DNA of 64,000 bases from Rufibacter roseolus (GTDB lineage Bacteria; Bacteroidota; Bacteroidia; Cytophagales; Hymenobacteraceae): the NCBI RefSeq assembly GCF_017916365.1, contig NZ_JAFMSU010000001.1:1240001-1304000 (forward strand), given 5' to 3'. The notes below the pieces were generated by a model. It saw only the letters and a list, made by a program, of their open reading frames with translations, searched no databases and was not told the origin of the DNA. Made by a program: the position numbers and the translations under genes. Shown piece by piece: positions 53,481 through 62,867 of this stretch (positions are counted from its first letter, which is position 1; every line of letters begins with the position of its first letter).

Positions 53481-55232
53481 TTATTTCTTTACCACCACCT
53501 TGCGGCAAACCTGCTCGTTTCCTTTTCGAATGGAGAGCACGTAGATGCCCGCCGGTACCTGCCGCAGCGGAAGCCGCACCTGGTTCTGGCCACTGACCAA
53601 TTGCGCGGTGACTTCCGTTACTTTGGCGCCCTTGGCATCGTAGAGACCAACGGTAGCTTTCATAGGCGATCTGGCCATGGTCTTCATGGTGAGGTGCGTA
53701 CCGTTAGCCGGATTGGGATACACTTCCAGCTGGCTCAAAGCCTGTTCCAGCGCGCTGCCGGTCACCGCGCCGGATTTCCGCCAATCGGGCAGTTCGTCCA
53801 GCGTGATCACGTCTGGGTCGTTGAAAACGGCGTGGAGAAGGCTGGTGGGCTGTTTCCTGGTGTACTCGGCGCCGGGCCACACGGCAAACCAAGACCACCA
53901 GGTTTTGAAAGTCCGGATGTACTCGGGGTTGGGCAGATTACCAGTCTCGGAGAGTGTCACCAGTTTCTTGCCGTTGAAAAGGTTCTGCAACTCGGTCCAC
54001 TGGCCGCTCAGGTTAGAGGCCACGGCGGTGTTTTCATAGATGTCAATGCCCACTATATCCACGTACGCATCGCCGGGGTACCACTCTGGTTTGGCGCGCT
54101 CGGCGGTGTAGACCCAGATGAGGTTGTGCAGTTGGTGGTGGTTGGTGAGGCGGTCATACATCAGTTTCCATAGTTCTTTGAACGGACCGGCGCCCTGGGC
54201 TCCCCACCAGAACCAGCCGCCGGCCGCCTCGTGCAAAGGGCGCCACAGCACCGGGATGTCCTGCGCCTGGAATTTCTTCAGTTCCACGGCAATGGCGTCA
54301 ATGTCACGGAGCAGGAGCTGGTAATTAGCCCCGTTTTTATCGGCGAGCGCCGCCGCAAAGTTGAACGTGGTAGCCCGGGTGTAGAAGCCGCTCCACCAGA
54401 GTTTATCGGGTGATTGGTTGATGAGATCGGTGGGCGCGTTCCAGTGCCACATCAAACTAATGATGCCGCGACCCTGATCTTTCTTGGCCCATGCTATGGC
54501 TCTCTCGGAGAAACCGGCGGGGTTGGAGCCGTACTGGATGCGCGAGGGCGAGTACTCAATCAAATCATAGGACCCAACGGCCGGGTCTTTGCCTGTGTGC
54601 GTGCGCACGTAATCTATTTCCTGCAGCTCATTTATTTCCTGCTGTCCCGCGAGTACCTTGGAACCATAGATGTCCACCAGGTACGAGAACAGGTTTTTGG
54701 TGGAAACTGTGGCGTTGGCGTCAGATAAGGTCTTGGGTGGTTTGGCAGGTAGCGGGATGTTGGCCGAGGCCAGGTTGATGAAGTCAATAAAGTAAAACCC
54801 CCAGCCGCCGCCCAGGGTGATGGTGTTCGCGCCCGCCGGTAAACTGAACATGCCGCCTTGCGCCGTCCCAAAACCCGTCACGTTGGTGAACATGCCCGAG
54901 GACTGCTGCCCGTTCACCTCAAGCACGTAGCCTTTCTCCCCAGATGGGGTGGCGTAGCGGATGGAAAGCTCGTAGATGCCAGCGGCGGGAAGGTTGAACG
55001 TGAACTTTACGTTTTTCGCGAAGGAGTTGTCAAAGCCCTGGACGTACCCGGTGCCGGAGTAACCCGCCATGGAGCTGGCCACGGTCACGCCGTTGCGGGT
55101 ACCGCTCTCGGCTTCCAGTTTAATGTCAGCAGCCATGGCGGCAGGAGCGAACGCCATGAAAAAGAGAGCCGCGAGCCAGGTAAAATGCCCGGGCCTGTCT
55201 ATCTTGGAAAGCAAACGTAGCAGTGTTTTCAT
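53481..55232 (-). CDS. GH26 beta-mannanase with N-terminal carbohydrate-binding module and T9SS sorting domain
   Basis: About 583 residues from the ATG at 55232; the frame is open for 35 more codons, but the signal (FTWLAALFFMAFAPAAMA) starts here. A CBM35/CBM6-like module is at ~40-160 (IKLEAESGTRNGVTVASSM and GGWGFYFIDFINLA). The GH26 catalytic domain at ~180-490 has its acid/base Glu in LWRPLHEAAGGWFWWG and nucleophile in KLVTLSETGNLPNP. The last ~80 residues, starting LEVYPNPANG and ending KVVVKK, form a type A C-terminal sorting domain, so the enzyme should leave the cell via type IX secretion. It would attack polymeric mannan outside. Confidence 0.93.
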   Translation of the reverse strand: MKTLLRLLSKIDRPGHFTWLAALFFMAFAPAAMAADIKLEAESGTRNGVTVASSMAGYSGTGYVQGFDNSFAKNVKFTFNLPAAGIYELSIRYATPSGEKGYVLEVNGQQSSGMFTNVTGFGTAQGGMFSLPAGANTITLGGGWGFYFIDFINLASANIPLPAKPPKTLSDANATVSTKNLFSYLVDIYGSKVLAGQQEINELQEIDYVRTHTGKDPAVGSYDLIEYSPSRIQYGSNPAGFSERAIAWAKKDQGRGIISLMWHWNAPTDLINQSPDKLWWSGFYTRATTFNFAAALADKNGANYQLLLRDIDAIAVELKKFQAQDIPVLWRPLHEAAGGWFWWGAQGAGPFKELWKLMYDRLTNHHQLHNLIWVYTAERAKPEWYPGDAYVDIVGIDIYENTAVASNLSGQWTELQNLFNGKKLVTLSETGNLPNPEYIRTFKTWWSWFAVWPGAEYTRKQPTSLLHAVFNDPDVITLDELPDWRKSGAVTGSALEQALSQLEVYPNPANGTHLTMKTMARSPMKATVGLYDAKGAKVTEVTAQLVSGQNQVRLPLRQVPAGIYVLSIRKGNEQVCRKVVVKK

Positions 55233-55369
55233 CCTGGAATCAAGGGTTAAAGTGGATATTTCTAAATGTGTTTCACGGCCATTTTCACAGAAACGGCGCC
55301 AAGGCATTGACCTTCCCGTTTTAAGCCTGATTTTCATAAACTAGGCCCAAAACGGGAAATAAAATTTAT

Positions 55370-56611
55370 CTACTCCACGGCGGCTTCGCCAATGGTTTTC
55401 CTGCACCGATGTATGACCTCGAGGCAGGCGCGGGCATTGTGGTAAGGGCATTTCCAGAAACCCACCTTGTCTTCTTTGTCCATCAGGGAGTAATCTTCGT
55501 GCACGCCCCAGTGCCACTCACCCCGCTCCAGGTCCAGCAGGTGGGTCTGCGCGAACCGCCAGGCACCGAGCGAGTGCCGGAGGAAGGCCTCGTCTTGCGT
55601 GAGCTCGTAGGCGTTGAGGAACCCGACCATGGCCTCGGCGCTCACCCACCACTCGCGGTGCGTGTCGTAGTGGCGGGTGTCCGCGTTCAGCTCGTGGTAG
55701 AGGCTGCCGTCGGGCAGCAGGGCCTCGGCGGTGGCGCGGGCCATCTGCAAGGCGGTCTCCTTCACCTGCGCCAGCAACTTGGCATCGCCCAGCACCTCGG
55801 CTGCTTCCTGCAGGAGCCAGGAGGCCTCGATGTCGTGGCCGTAGGAGACCAGGTTCGCGGAAGAGGCCCAGTCGCGGGCGAAGAACAGTTTCAGGTGCCC
55901 GGTCTCCGCATCCACGATGTGCTGCAGGAACACTTCGATCAAGCCTCCGAGCTGTTTTCCCAACAATGGATCTGGCCAGGCGCGGTACAGGTTGGCGTAG
56001 GCCTCCAGGATATGCAGGTGCGTATTCATGGTCTTGGGGTCGTTGCGGTCCTTCTCGCTCAGGCGCAGGTCCTCCAATAATTCGCCCGTTTGGCTGAAGG
56101 CCTCCAGGTAGCCGCCGTGCGCCGGATCAAAACTGTATTTCTCAATCCAGCGGAACAGTTCCTGGCTCACCTCCAGGGCTTTCTCGTTTTGCGTGGCCAG
56201 GTAGAACTCACTCATGCCGTAGATGGTGAACGCCAGCGCATAGATTTGCTTGCGGTTGTTTAGGGGCTGGCCCTGGGCGTCCACCATCCAATAGACCCCG
56301 CCGTGGGCGGAATCCAGGAAAGAGGCGCACAGGTAATCGAAAGCGCGGGTGGCGGTTTCCAGGTACGTTTTCTGCCCCGTTTGCCGGAAAGCGGCTGAAA
56401 ACGTCCACAGGATGCGGGCGTTGAGGACGCTGCCTTTGGGGGCCCCGTGGTTCACCGTGCCGGTGTTGTCGATCTGTCCCACGAAGCCGCCGTGCCGGTG
56501 GTCCAGAGTGTGCCCGACCCAGAAGGCCAGGATCCGCTCCAGCTCGGTCCCCATCTCCCGCTGGTAGGTGGAAAACATATGGGTTAAAGAAGTATCGGAA
56601 GCGGTAGCCAT
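55370..56611 (-). CDS. AGE-family epimerase (cellobiose/mannobiose 2-epimerase)
   Basis: 413 residues, an (alpha/alpha)6 barrel without a signal peptide, so cytosolic. Family positions are visible: SVLNARILWTFSAA, NTHLHILEAYANLYRAW, LVSYGHDIEASWLLQEAA, HREWWVSAEAMVGF and WKCPYHNARACLEVIHR, including the three catalytic-site histidines. Length and motifs fit cellobiose 2-epimerases, which also turn beta-1,4-mannobiose into mannosyl-glucose. The start overlaps the stop of the GH130 phosphorylase gene by one base (TGATG), which supports the mannobiose pathway. The DNA here is markedly GC-richer than its surroundings. Confidence 0.92.
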   Translation of the reverse strand: MATASDTSLTHMFSTYQREMGTELERILAFWVGHTLDHRHGGFVGQIDNTGTVNHGAPKGSVLNARILWTFSAAFRQTGQKTYLETATRAFDYLCASFLDSAHGGVYWMVDAQGQPLNNRKQIYALAFTIYGMSEFYLATQNEKALEVSQELFRWIEKYSFDPAHGGYLEAFSQTGELLEDLRLSEKDRNDPKTMNTHLHILEAYANLYRAWPDPLLGKQLGGLIEVFLQHIVDAETGHLKLFFARDWASSANLVSYGHDIEASWLLQEAAEVLGDAKLLAQVKETALQMARATAEALLPDGSLYHELNADTRHYDTHREWWVSAEAMVGFLNAYELTQDEAFLRHSLGAWRFAQTHLLDLERGEWHWGVHEDYSLMDKEDKVGFWKCPYHNARACLEVIHRCRKTIGEAAVE

Positions 56612-57831
56612 CAGTTTGCGCCGTTCAGTTCGGGGGCCAGCGCCTGCTTCTTGCTTTGGATGTAGGCCTTGTTCCTGTCCACCAGTTGGTTGATCTGCTC
56701 CACCGAGGCGGCCGAGCGGAGTCCGTCGGCCGGGGTGTTCAGCACGTAGTCCAGCAACTGCCCTACCGTGGAGGTGGCCACGTGCAGGCGGGTGTCGGAG
56801 GAGGCATAGTAGATGAAGACGGTGCCGTCCCCGTCCAGGATCCAGCCGTTGGCGAAGGCCACGTTCGAGACGTCGCCCACCCGCTCCTCGCCCTCGGGCG
56901 CGAGGAAGAACCCGCCGGGCTTGGCGATCACCTTGGAAGGGTCCTGCAGGTCGGTGAGGAACAGGTAGAGCACGTAGCGTAGGCCGGCGGCGGTGTTGCG
57001 CACGCCGTGGGCCAGGTGCAGCCAGCCTTTGTCGGTTTTAATAGGCGCCGGGCCCTGGCCGTTCTTCACCTCGTAGACGGTGTGGTAGGCCTTGGGGTCG
57101 ATGATGGCCTCGTCGTCCACCACGGCGTTCTCCATGGAGTCGGTGAGGCCCCAGCCGATGCCGCCGCGGCTGCCCGCCTCGATAAAGCTGTCCTGCGGAC
57201 GGGTGTAGAGTGCGTATTTGCCGTTGATGAACTCAGGGTGCAACACCACGTTACGTTGCTGCGGCGAGGTGGATTTCAAATCTGGCAGGCGCTCCCAGGA
57301 GACCAGGTCGCGGGTGCGGGCGATGCCGCACTGGGCCACAGCCGAGGACTCATCGCCGGGATGGGCGGCCGGGTCCTTGCGCTCGGTGCAGAACAGGCCG
57401 TAGATCCAGCCGTCCTCGTGCCGGACCACCCGCATGTCGTACACGTTCACGTCCGGGTTCTCGGTCTCGGGCATGGTGATGGGCTTCTCCCAGAACCGGA
57501 AGTTGTCGGTGCCGTTGGGGCTCTCGGCCACGGCGAAGAAGGACTTGCGGTCGTTGCCCTCCACCCGGGCCACCACCAGGTACCTGCCGTTCAGCTTGAC
57601 GGCGCCGGCGTTGAACACGGCGTTGATCCCGATCCGCTCCATGAAGTACGGGTTGGTCTCGGGGTTCAGGTCGTAGCGCCAGGCAAGGGGGGCGTGCTGG
57701 CTGGTCAGGATGGGGTATTTATATCTGTCGTAGATGCCGTTGCCCAGGGGCTGCTTCTCGTTCTTTCTGGTGATCAGCTCGGCCTGGAACTGCTCCAAAG
57801 CGTGCTGTCTTTTCTGGAAGGTGTTTTCCAT
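56611..57831 (-). CDS. GH130 4-O-beta-D-mannosyl-D-glucose phosphorylase
   Basis: 406 residues, five-bladed propeller, cytosolic. Subfamily GH130_1 features: [38 protein letters not shown], the proton donor Asp in [36 protein letters not shown] and [15 protein letters not shown]. It would split mannosyl-glucose with phosphate to mannose-1-phosphate and glucose. It sits between the SSS transporter gene (51 bases) and the overlapping epimerase gene, matching the known mannobiose cassette order of Bacteroidota. Confidence 0.94.
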   Translation of the reverse strand: MENTFQKRQHALEQFQAELITRKNEKQPLGNGIYDRYKYPILTSQHAPLAWRYDLNPETNPYFMERIGINAVFNAGAVKLNGRYLVVARVEGNDRKSFFAVAESPNGTDNFRFWEKPITMPETENPDVNVYDMRVVRHEDGWIYGLFCTERKDPAAHPGDESSAVAQCGIARTRDLVSWERLPDLKSTSPQQRNVVLHPEFINGKYALYTRPQDSFIEAGSRGGIGWGLTDSMENAVVDDEAIIDPKAYHTVYEVKNGQGPAPIKTDKGWLHLAHGVRNTAAGLRYVLYLFLTDLQDPSKVIAKPGGFFLAPEGEERVGDVSNVAFANGWILDGDGTVFIYYASSDTRLHVATSTVGQLLDYVLNTPADGLRSAASVEQINQLVDRNKAYIQSKKQALAPELNGAN

Positions 57832-57882
57832 GGGGATTTTGTAAAAGGTTGCTAAAACGGCTTTTTCAGGGCCGGTGATAGT

Positions 57883-59754
57883 TTAGGAAACAGAGACTAA
57901 TTTGCGTTTAAGGGTGGCCGCCACTGAATCGCCGTCCTGGGGCAGTTTGTCCCACCAGGTTTTCTTCAGGATGGCGCTGCACACAAGCATAAGGACCACG
58001 GAAACCATCAGTTCGGTGTGCATACCCAGGATGAGGTAGATGGGGATAACTGTGAGGCACATCTGCCACACCACCCCGATGGCCACGTTGCACATGTCCA
58101 GCCCGAAGTTCCTGTTCTCCACAAAGGAGGGATCCTCGGCTTCCACCTGCTCGGCGACGGGTTTCCAAAAGCCCCACGGGCGCACGTTTTTGTAGAAGCT
58201 TTTCAGGGTCGCGGGATCAGTGGGCGGCGCTAGGTACGTGCCAATCAAGCTACCGGCCAAAGAGATGAGCAACAGCCACGGGAAGTAATAAAGGTCAAGT
58301 CCTTCTGTGAAATACGGGAAGATGAGGGCCGCCACAATGCCTACCAACATGCCCCAGAAGAAGCCGTTGGCGTTGAAGCGCCACCAGTACCATTTGAGCA
58401 CGTTGGCCGAGATGTAGCCTCCATAAAGACCAGCCACAATCCACTGCAGCAGGCTATTCACGTCCTTGGCCAGGAAGCCCAGCGCCATGCTCACCAGCAC
58501 CACCACGATGCCCGTGCCGTAGTTCATGCGGTTCACCGTGGCGTTGCTGGCCTTGGGGTTCACGTACTTCAGGTACACGTCGTTCACCAGGTAGGCCTGC
58601 GCCGCGTTCAGAGTTCCGGCAAACGTGCCAATAAACGCCGCCAGCAGCCCGGCCAGCAGCAAACCCATGACCCCCGTGGGGGCGAACCGCTGGATGGCCG
58701 CCGGCAGGATTCTCTCAAAGTCAATCCCGGAGGCCGACTGGAGGTCCAGCTGGTCATAGTTCAGGATGGCCAGAACCGTGAAGCCCATGATCATGAGGTA
58801 GCGCGTGGGAATCAGCACCACCGAGACGAAGGCGCTCATCTTGGCGGCGTCCTGCGGCGAGCGGGACGAGAGGATCTTCTGCATGTCGTAGTTGGGCGTG
58901 GGCCCGGCCAGGCTGGCCAGGATTCCCTTGAAGACCATGAGCGAGAAGAAGACCCCGAAGAGCGAGTAGCCGTCCGACCGGACCTTGGCGTTCACGTCGT
59001 CGATGATGCCGGTCCAGTCCATGTCGAGGGTGGCCCCGAAGAAAGGCGTCCTCCACTCTTCCGGCACGTTCAAGGGGGCGGTGTCCAGGTTGTCCATGGC
59101 CAGCACGGCCACCACCACGGAGGCGGCCGTCATGATGGCGTACTGTAGCACGTCGGCCCAGACGATGCTGGCCATGCCGCCCAGCACCGAGTAGAACACG
59201 GCGAAGCAGGTGAAGAGCATGCCGTAGAAGTGGGGCACGAACTCCGCCGGGATAGTGAACGGCACGTAGGGCTGCACCGCGGACCACGGCACGAAGATCT
59301 CCACGAACTTGCCCAGCCCGATGAAGCCGTACGCCAGGAAGCCCAGGCAGCTCAAAAGGGCGAAGGCCACCACGATGGCGTGGGACCTGTTCGAGTCGCG
59401 GCCCTGGCCGAAGCGGGTGAGCATCCACTCGGCGCCGGTGGTCACGTTGGAGCGGCGCAGCCAGGCGGCCAGGAACATCATCAGGAAAATCTGGTTGAAG
59501 GAGGGCCACAGCCAGGGGATCCAGATGCTCTTGAGGCCGTAGACGAAGCCCAGCATTACCATCCACATGGTGCCGGAGATGTCGAACATGCCCGAGGCGT
59601 TGGAGAGCCCCAGCGCGTACCAGGGCAGGGTGTTGCCGCCCAGCATGTACGCCTCCTTGTTGGCCTTGGCCCGCTTCTGCAGGACGAGCCCGATGGCCGC
59701 CACCGCAAAGAGGTAGACGAAGATGATCCCGATGTCAAGCGCGGTTAGTTTCAT
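57883..59754 (-). CDS. Sodium:solute symporter (SSS family), putative mannobiose importer
   Basis: 623 residues with about 14-15 membrane helices. SSS signatures are in YMLGGNTLPWYALGLSNASG and LLAGLLAAFIGTFAGTLNAA, with VLGGMASIVWADVLQYAIMT between. A long soluble stretch near the C-terminus (EQVEAEDPSFVENRNFG) precedes the last helices. SSS transporters linked to AGE epimerase and GH130 genes carry mannobiose or related disaccharides with sodium. The spacing of 51 bases to GH130 and 60 to the upstream mannanase supports one operon. The GC-rich DNA gives long antisense frames that are shadows. Confidence 0.92.
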   Translation of the reverse strand: MKLTALDIGIIFVYLFAVAAIGLVLQKRAKANKEAYMLGGNTLPWYALGLSNASGMFDISGTMWMVMLGFVYGLKSIWIPWLWPSFNQIFLMMFLAAWLRRSNVTTGAEWMLTRFGQGRDSNRSHAIVVAFALLSCLGFLAYGFIGLGKFVEIFVPWSAVQPYVPFTIPAEFVPHFYGMLFTCFAVFYSVLGGMASIVWADVLQYAIMTAASVVVAVLAMDNLDTAPLNVPEEWRTPFFGATLDMDWTGIIDDVNAKVRSDGYSLFGVFFSLMVFKGILASLAGPTPNYDMQKILSSRSPQDAAKMSAFVSVVLIPTRYLMIMGFTVLAILNYDQLDLQSASGIDFERILPAAIQRFAPTGVMGLLLAGLLAAFIGTFAGTLNAAQAYLVNDVYLKYVNPKASNATVNRMNYGTGIVVVLVSMALGFLAKDVNSLLQWIVAGLYGGYISANVLKWYWWRFNANGFFWGMLVGIVAALIFPYFTEGLDLYYFPWLLLISLAGSLIGTYLAPPTDPATLKSFYKNVRPWGFWKPVAEQVEAEDPSFVENRNFGLDMCNVAIGVVWQMCLTVIPIYLILGMHTELMVSVVLMLVCSAILKKTWWDKLPQDGDSVAATLKRKLVSVS

Positions 59755-59814
59755 GAGAAAACAGTAAAGTTTTGTTGGGTTTGGTGGGTAAGAGGCGGTG
59801 TGAAGGTGCTAGTA

Positions 59815-60978
59815 TTATTTTTTGACACCCAATTTGTCTTGCGGAACCGGCGCGTACAGGTTTTCCCGGGCTACTTTCTTCATGAAGAACACGTTGGGGT
59901 TCTGATAGAAGCTCTTGAAGTCCTGGGCGCTTTTCTGGCCGGGGTAGGGCGCGTAGAAATGGTCTGGCCGGGCGTTGCGCCACACCATCACGTAAGACAG
60001 ACCGGAATCTTTCACGATAGGGGCGAGCACGTTCGTCCACCAATCTGTCACAGGAAGGGTTTCCAGGCCGGTTTCACTCAGGGTCCAGACCTTATTTTTC
60101 TCCTGGCCTATCTGGCGCAGCGTCTCCACCATCTGGCGGGTTTCTTTCACAAAGTTCTGGTTCGATTGGGCGAGTTGGTTGGCGTCTGCGTTGGCGGGAG
60201 GACGGTGGTAAATATCGAAGCCCACAATGTCTACGTAGTCATCGCCGGGATAGCGCTCCAGGTAATCCTCGCGGGAGGTGAACCGGTCAGTGGAGTAGGC
60301 GAAGAGCAGGTTGTTGGCTTTTTTCTTGCGCAGGTAATCTACCGTAAAGCGCCACATCTGCTTGTATTCTTCGGGGGAGCAGTGCTTGCGGCCCCACCAG
60401 AACCAGCTGCCGGTGTGTTCATGCAAAGGCCGGAACACCACCGGAATCAGCTCGCCGTTGGGGCCTTTGAGGCTTTTCATGAAACCAGCCAATCCGTCTA
60501 GCCAGGATTTGTAACGCTTCAGGGCTTTTTTGTCTTGGAACAGGTGCCGGATGGTGAAATCTGCCGCGTCCCAGCTGGTCTTAGATGGGTCTACGGGGTT
60601 GTTCAGGTGCCAGCTAAAGGTGTTAAGGCCTCCCTGGGCGTACACTTCCTGAGCGTAAGCCTGCATTTTCTGGAACGGCACGCTGTCCAGGTTCATGGGT
60701 TTGCCTAGTTCCAGGTGTCCCAGTTCCCAACCCACTACCGCCGGGTATTCGCCCACTACCTCTTTTACGTCTGAACGACCAACCTCATACTTCCACCCGA
60801 TGCCGTAGGCCAGTGCGTCCTGATGCCCGAACATGATGCCTTTCTGGGAAAGGCGTTTCAGATTGGCGTACAGGTTTTTAGTGGCCTGGGTCGAGTTCTT
60901 GTTCACCGGTAAGGCCTGCCCCAACGAGGTAAGATGTGCAGTCAACAGAAGAAAAAAGGCCAGTTGGGTTCTAGTCAT
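59815..60978 (-). CDS. GH26 beta-mannanase
   Basis: 387 residues. Signal peptide (LAFFLLLTAHLTSLGQ) and a single GH26 domain. It opens with KGIMFGHQDALAYGIGWKYE, the acid/base Glu is in VVFRPLHEHTGSWFWWGRK, and the nucleophile is in VWTLSETGLETLPV. KSAQDFKSFYQNPNVFFMKK near the end is typical of Bacteroidota mannosidases that release mannobiose. Unlike the other GH26 it has neither a binding module nor a sorting domain, so it is probably periplasmic and works on short oligosaccharides. It is the first gene of the minus-strand mannan operon, next to the regulator. Confidence 0.94.
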   Translation of the reverse strand: MTRTQLAFFLLLTAHLTSLGQALPVNKNSTQATKNLYANLKRLSQKGIMFGHQDALAYGIGWKYEVGRSDVKEVVGEYPAVVGWELGHLELGKPMNLDSVPFQKMQAYAQEVYAQGGLNTFSWHLNNPVDPSKTSWDAADFTIRHLFQDKKALKRYKSWLDGLAGFMKSLKGPNGELIPVVFRPLHEHTGSWFWWGRKHCSPEEYKQMWRFTVDYLRKKKANNLLFAYSTDRFTSREDYLERYPGDDYVDIVGFDIYHRPPANADANQLAQSNQNFVKETRQMVETLRQIGQEKNKVWTLSETGLETLPVTDWWTNVLAPIVKDSGLSYVMVWRNARPDHFYAPYPGQKSAQDFKSFYQNPNVFFMKKVARENLYAPVPQDKLGVKK

Positions 60979-61499
60979 AGGTTCTGTTTGGTAAGATGCC
61001 TGTAAAAAGCAAAGCCTGAAGTCGTGGTTTTCCTTATGGAAAGTGCCCGAATGACAAAGTCGGGACCTTTTCTCTCACGATTCCCGCTCTGGTGAGAGCA
61101 GAGTGTTTCGTTACTTTACAAAACTAGATAGTTTTTGCACAGACTTGTAGTACTATTTTATCGTTTGTTTGATGAAATCTATATAATTAACCCACCAAGG
61201 GATGGAAGTGTGCTTTAGCGGTGATTTTGTGGAATTTAGCCATAACTGGAATAGAGTGGCTTTAATCTGGTAGTTTGTTGTTGATTTTACAATAAACTAA
61301 AGAATGAAGCCACAAATCACAGCTTAAGTTGGCTCTGTGATGAATGTGCGGTAAGGAGTTGTGCAGGAGAAATTTTTGGTATGAAGGCTTTCTGTGCAGA
61401 TTAGGAAGGATGCAAGTCATCTTTAGACTGGTATTTTTTTAACCTATTTGGGGTAGTTGTAAGCAAATTTGTGTAAATTGGCTATGTAATTCAGCTATT
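60979..61499. promoter_or_regulatory. Divergent regulatory region of the mannan locus
   Basis: 521 bases between the GH26 gene and the AraC regulator gene, very AT-rich from ~61100 on. On the minus strand, 61119-61126 reads TAGTTTTG, a match to the Bacteroidota -7 element TAnnTTTG, about 140 bases before the GH26 start; no clear -33 element goes with it. The region should hold both promoters and the AraC operator, which I cannot place. Confidence 0.4.
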
Positions 61500-62372
61500 A
61501 TGAGTGCTATCTATCGTGAGATTACCCCGTTGACGCAGAACGACTGCTTTACCCTGTTTTCCAGGACAAAGGAGGAGTTTAATTTCCCGCTTCACTACCA
61601 CGAGGATTTTGAGTTGAACTTCGTGTACAACGCCGCCGGCGCCAAGCGGGTGGTGGGCGACCACGTGGAGATCATTGATGATCTGGACCTGGTGCTGGTG
61701 GGCAGCAATTTGCCCCACGGTTGGTTTACGCACCAGTGCAAAACCAAGGCCATTGAGGAAATCACCATCCAGTTCCACCGCGATCTGCTGGACGAGAAAT
61801 TCCTGCGCCGGAACCAGCTGAGTTTTATCAGGGCGCTGCTGGAGCGCGCCAGCAAGGGTATTTCTTTTTCCCGCGAGATCAAAGAAGCGTTCAGACCTCG
61901 CCTGAAGCAGCTGACCCAGAAAGGTGGCTTTGACTCGGTGCTGGAGCTGATCTCTATTCTGCATGACCTGTCCATCTCGCGCAACATGCGCACGCTCTCC
62001 AACAGCTCTTTCACCTCAGACCAGTTCAACTACTACAGCCGGCGCATTGAGAAAGCGTTTGAGTATATGCAGACCTACTATGACAAAGAGGTTTCCCTCG
62101 CCGATGTGGCCAAGGTAGTGAACATGCCCGAGGTCTCTTTCAGCCGGTTTATTAAAAAACGGACCGGAAAAACGTTTATCGAGAGCCTGAACGAGATTCG
62201 GCTGGGGCACGCCTCGCGCATGCTCATAGACACCACCGAGACCATCTCGGAGGTGTCCTTCAAGTGCGGGTTCAACAACCTGTCTTACTTCAACCGTATT
62301 TTCCGGCGCAAGAACGGCTGTACGCCCAAAGAATTCCGGCAGAACTACTCCGGTTCACGGGTTTTCATTTAA
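61500..62372 (+). CDS. AraC family transcriptional regulator
   Basis: 290 residues. An N-terminal cupin-like sensing domain includes FNFPLHYHEDFELNFVYNAA and LVLVGSNLPHGWFTHQ. The C-terminal double HTH is at ~185-285: VSLADVAKVVNMPEVSFSRF, then ISEVSFKCGFNNLSYFNRIF and CTPKEFRQNY. The type resembles AraC regulators of sugar use, where the cupin binds a sugar and the HTHs bind the promoter. Being divergent from the mannan operon, it is the best candidate to induce it; direct evidence is lacking. Confidence 0.92.
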   Translation: MSAIYREITPLTQNDCFTLFSRTKEEFNFPLHYHEDFELNFVYNAAGAKRVVGDHVEIIDDLDLVLVGSNLPHGWFTHQCKTKAIEEITIQFHRDLLDEKFLRRNQLSFIRALLERASKGISFSREIKEAFRPRLKQLTQKGGFDSVLELISILHDLSISRNMRTLSNSSFTSDQFNYYSRRIEKAFEYMQTYYDKEVSLADVAKVVNMPEVSFSRFIKKRTGKTFIESLNEIRLGHASRMLIDTTETISEVSFKCGFNNLSYFNRIFRRKNGCTPKEFRQNYSGSRVFI

Positions 62373-62382
62373 GGGTGTAAGT

Positions 62383-62694
62383 ATGAAATATAGGCTTTTG
62401 CTCAACCTTGGAATCTGCTTAATCTATTTTTGGCTAATCATCAAATGGACTTGGAACACTTCAGGTGGTGACATAGCAGCAATGTTCTTCTTTACAGTTC
62501 TATTTCTTCTGCATCTTACAGTTGTATTGATTTTTGTAGTAAAAGGTAAAGGCCCCACAAAATTTAGTTATCTCTATGGACTTTTACTTGGATTGGCCTT
62601 GAATGTCTTGTCCTTTCAACTACTATCGGCATATAGAACTTTTAGATTTGAGAAAGAAGGCGATATTAGAGTTGTGATAGAAGAAGGGATTTGA
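62383..62694 (+). CDS. Small membrane protein of unknown function
   Basis: 103 residues with three predicted membrane helices (LLLNLGICLIYFWLIIKW, MFFFTVLFLLHLTVVLIFVV and YLYGLLLGLALNVLSFQLL) and a charged C-terminal tail (RFEKEGDIRVVIEEG). It starts 10 bases after the regulator's stop. Its codons are much more AT-rich than those of its neighbours (many TTT, TTA, ATA), suggesting a different origin. I do not recognise a family. The frame is continuous and has a plausible start, but could still be non-functional. Confidence 0.6.
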   Translation: MKYRLLLNLGICLIYFWLIIKWTWNTSGGDIAAMFFFTVLFLLHLTVVLIFVVKGKGPTKFSYLYGLLLGLALNVLSFQLLSAYRTFRFEKEGDIRVVIEEGI

Positions 62695-62802
62695 TGAGTA
62701 ACACTAATAGGAAGACTTGCCAATGAAAACCATTGTCTACCTAAGGCCGATTTCTGAAAAACAGGCTCTAAACGCCTCTCTAAATTTGAGTCCTGCAAAA
62801 GT

Positions 62803-62840
62803 AGAAATCCCCGCGTAAAATGGTTTACGCGGGGATTTCT
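62803..62840. terminator. Terminator between the small membrane protein and GH5 genes
   Basis: Perfect 17-bp stem AGAAATCCCCGCGTAAA (62803-62819) and its complement (62824-62840), with loop ATGG, lying between convergent genes, 28 bases after the GH5 stop. Confidence 0.88.
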
Positions 62841-62867
62841 GTTGTAAAGCTGGTTTGAACACCCAGG

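Noticed and set aside
58754-59566. A 270-codon minus-strand frame rich in Arg, His and Gly
   Set aside because: Out-of-frame shadow of the SSS symporter gene in a GC-rich stretch.
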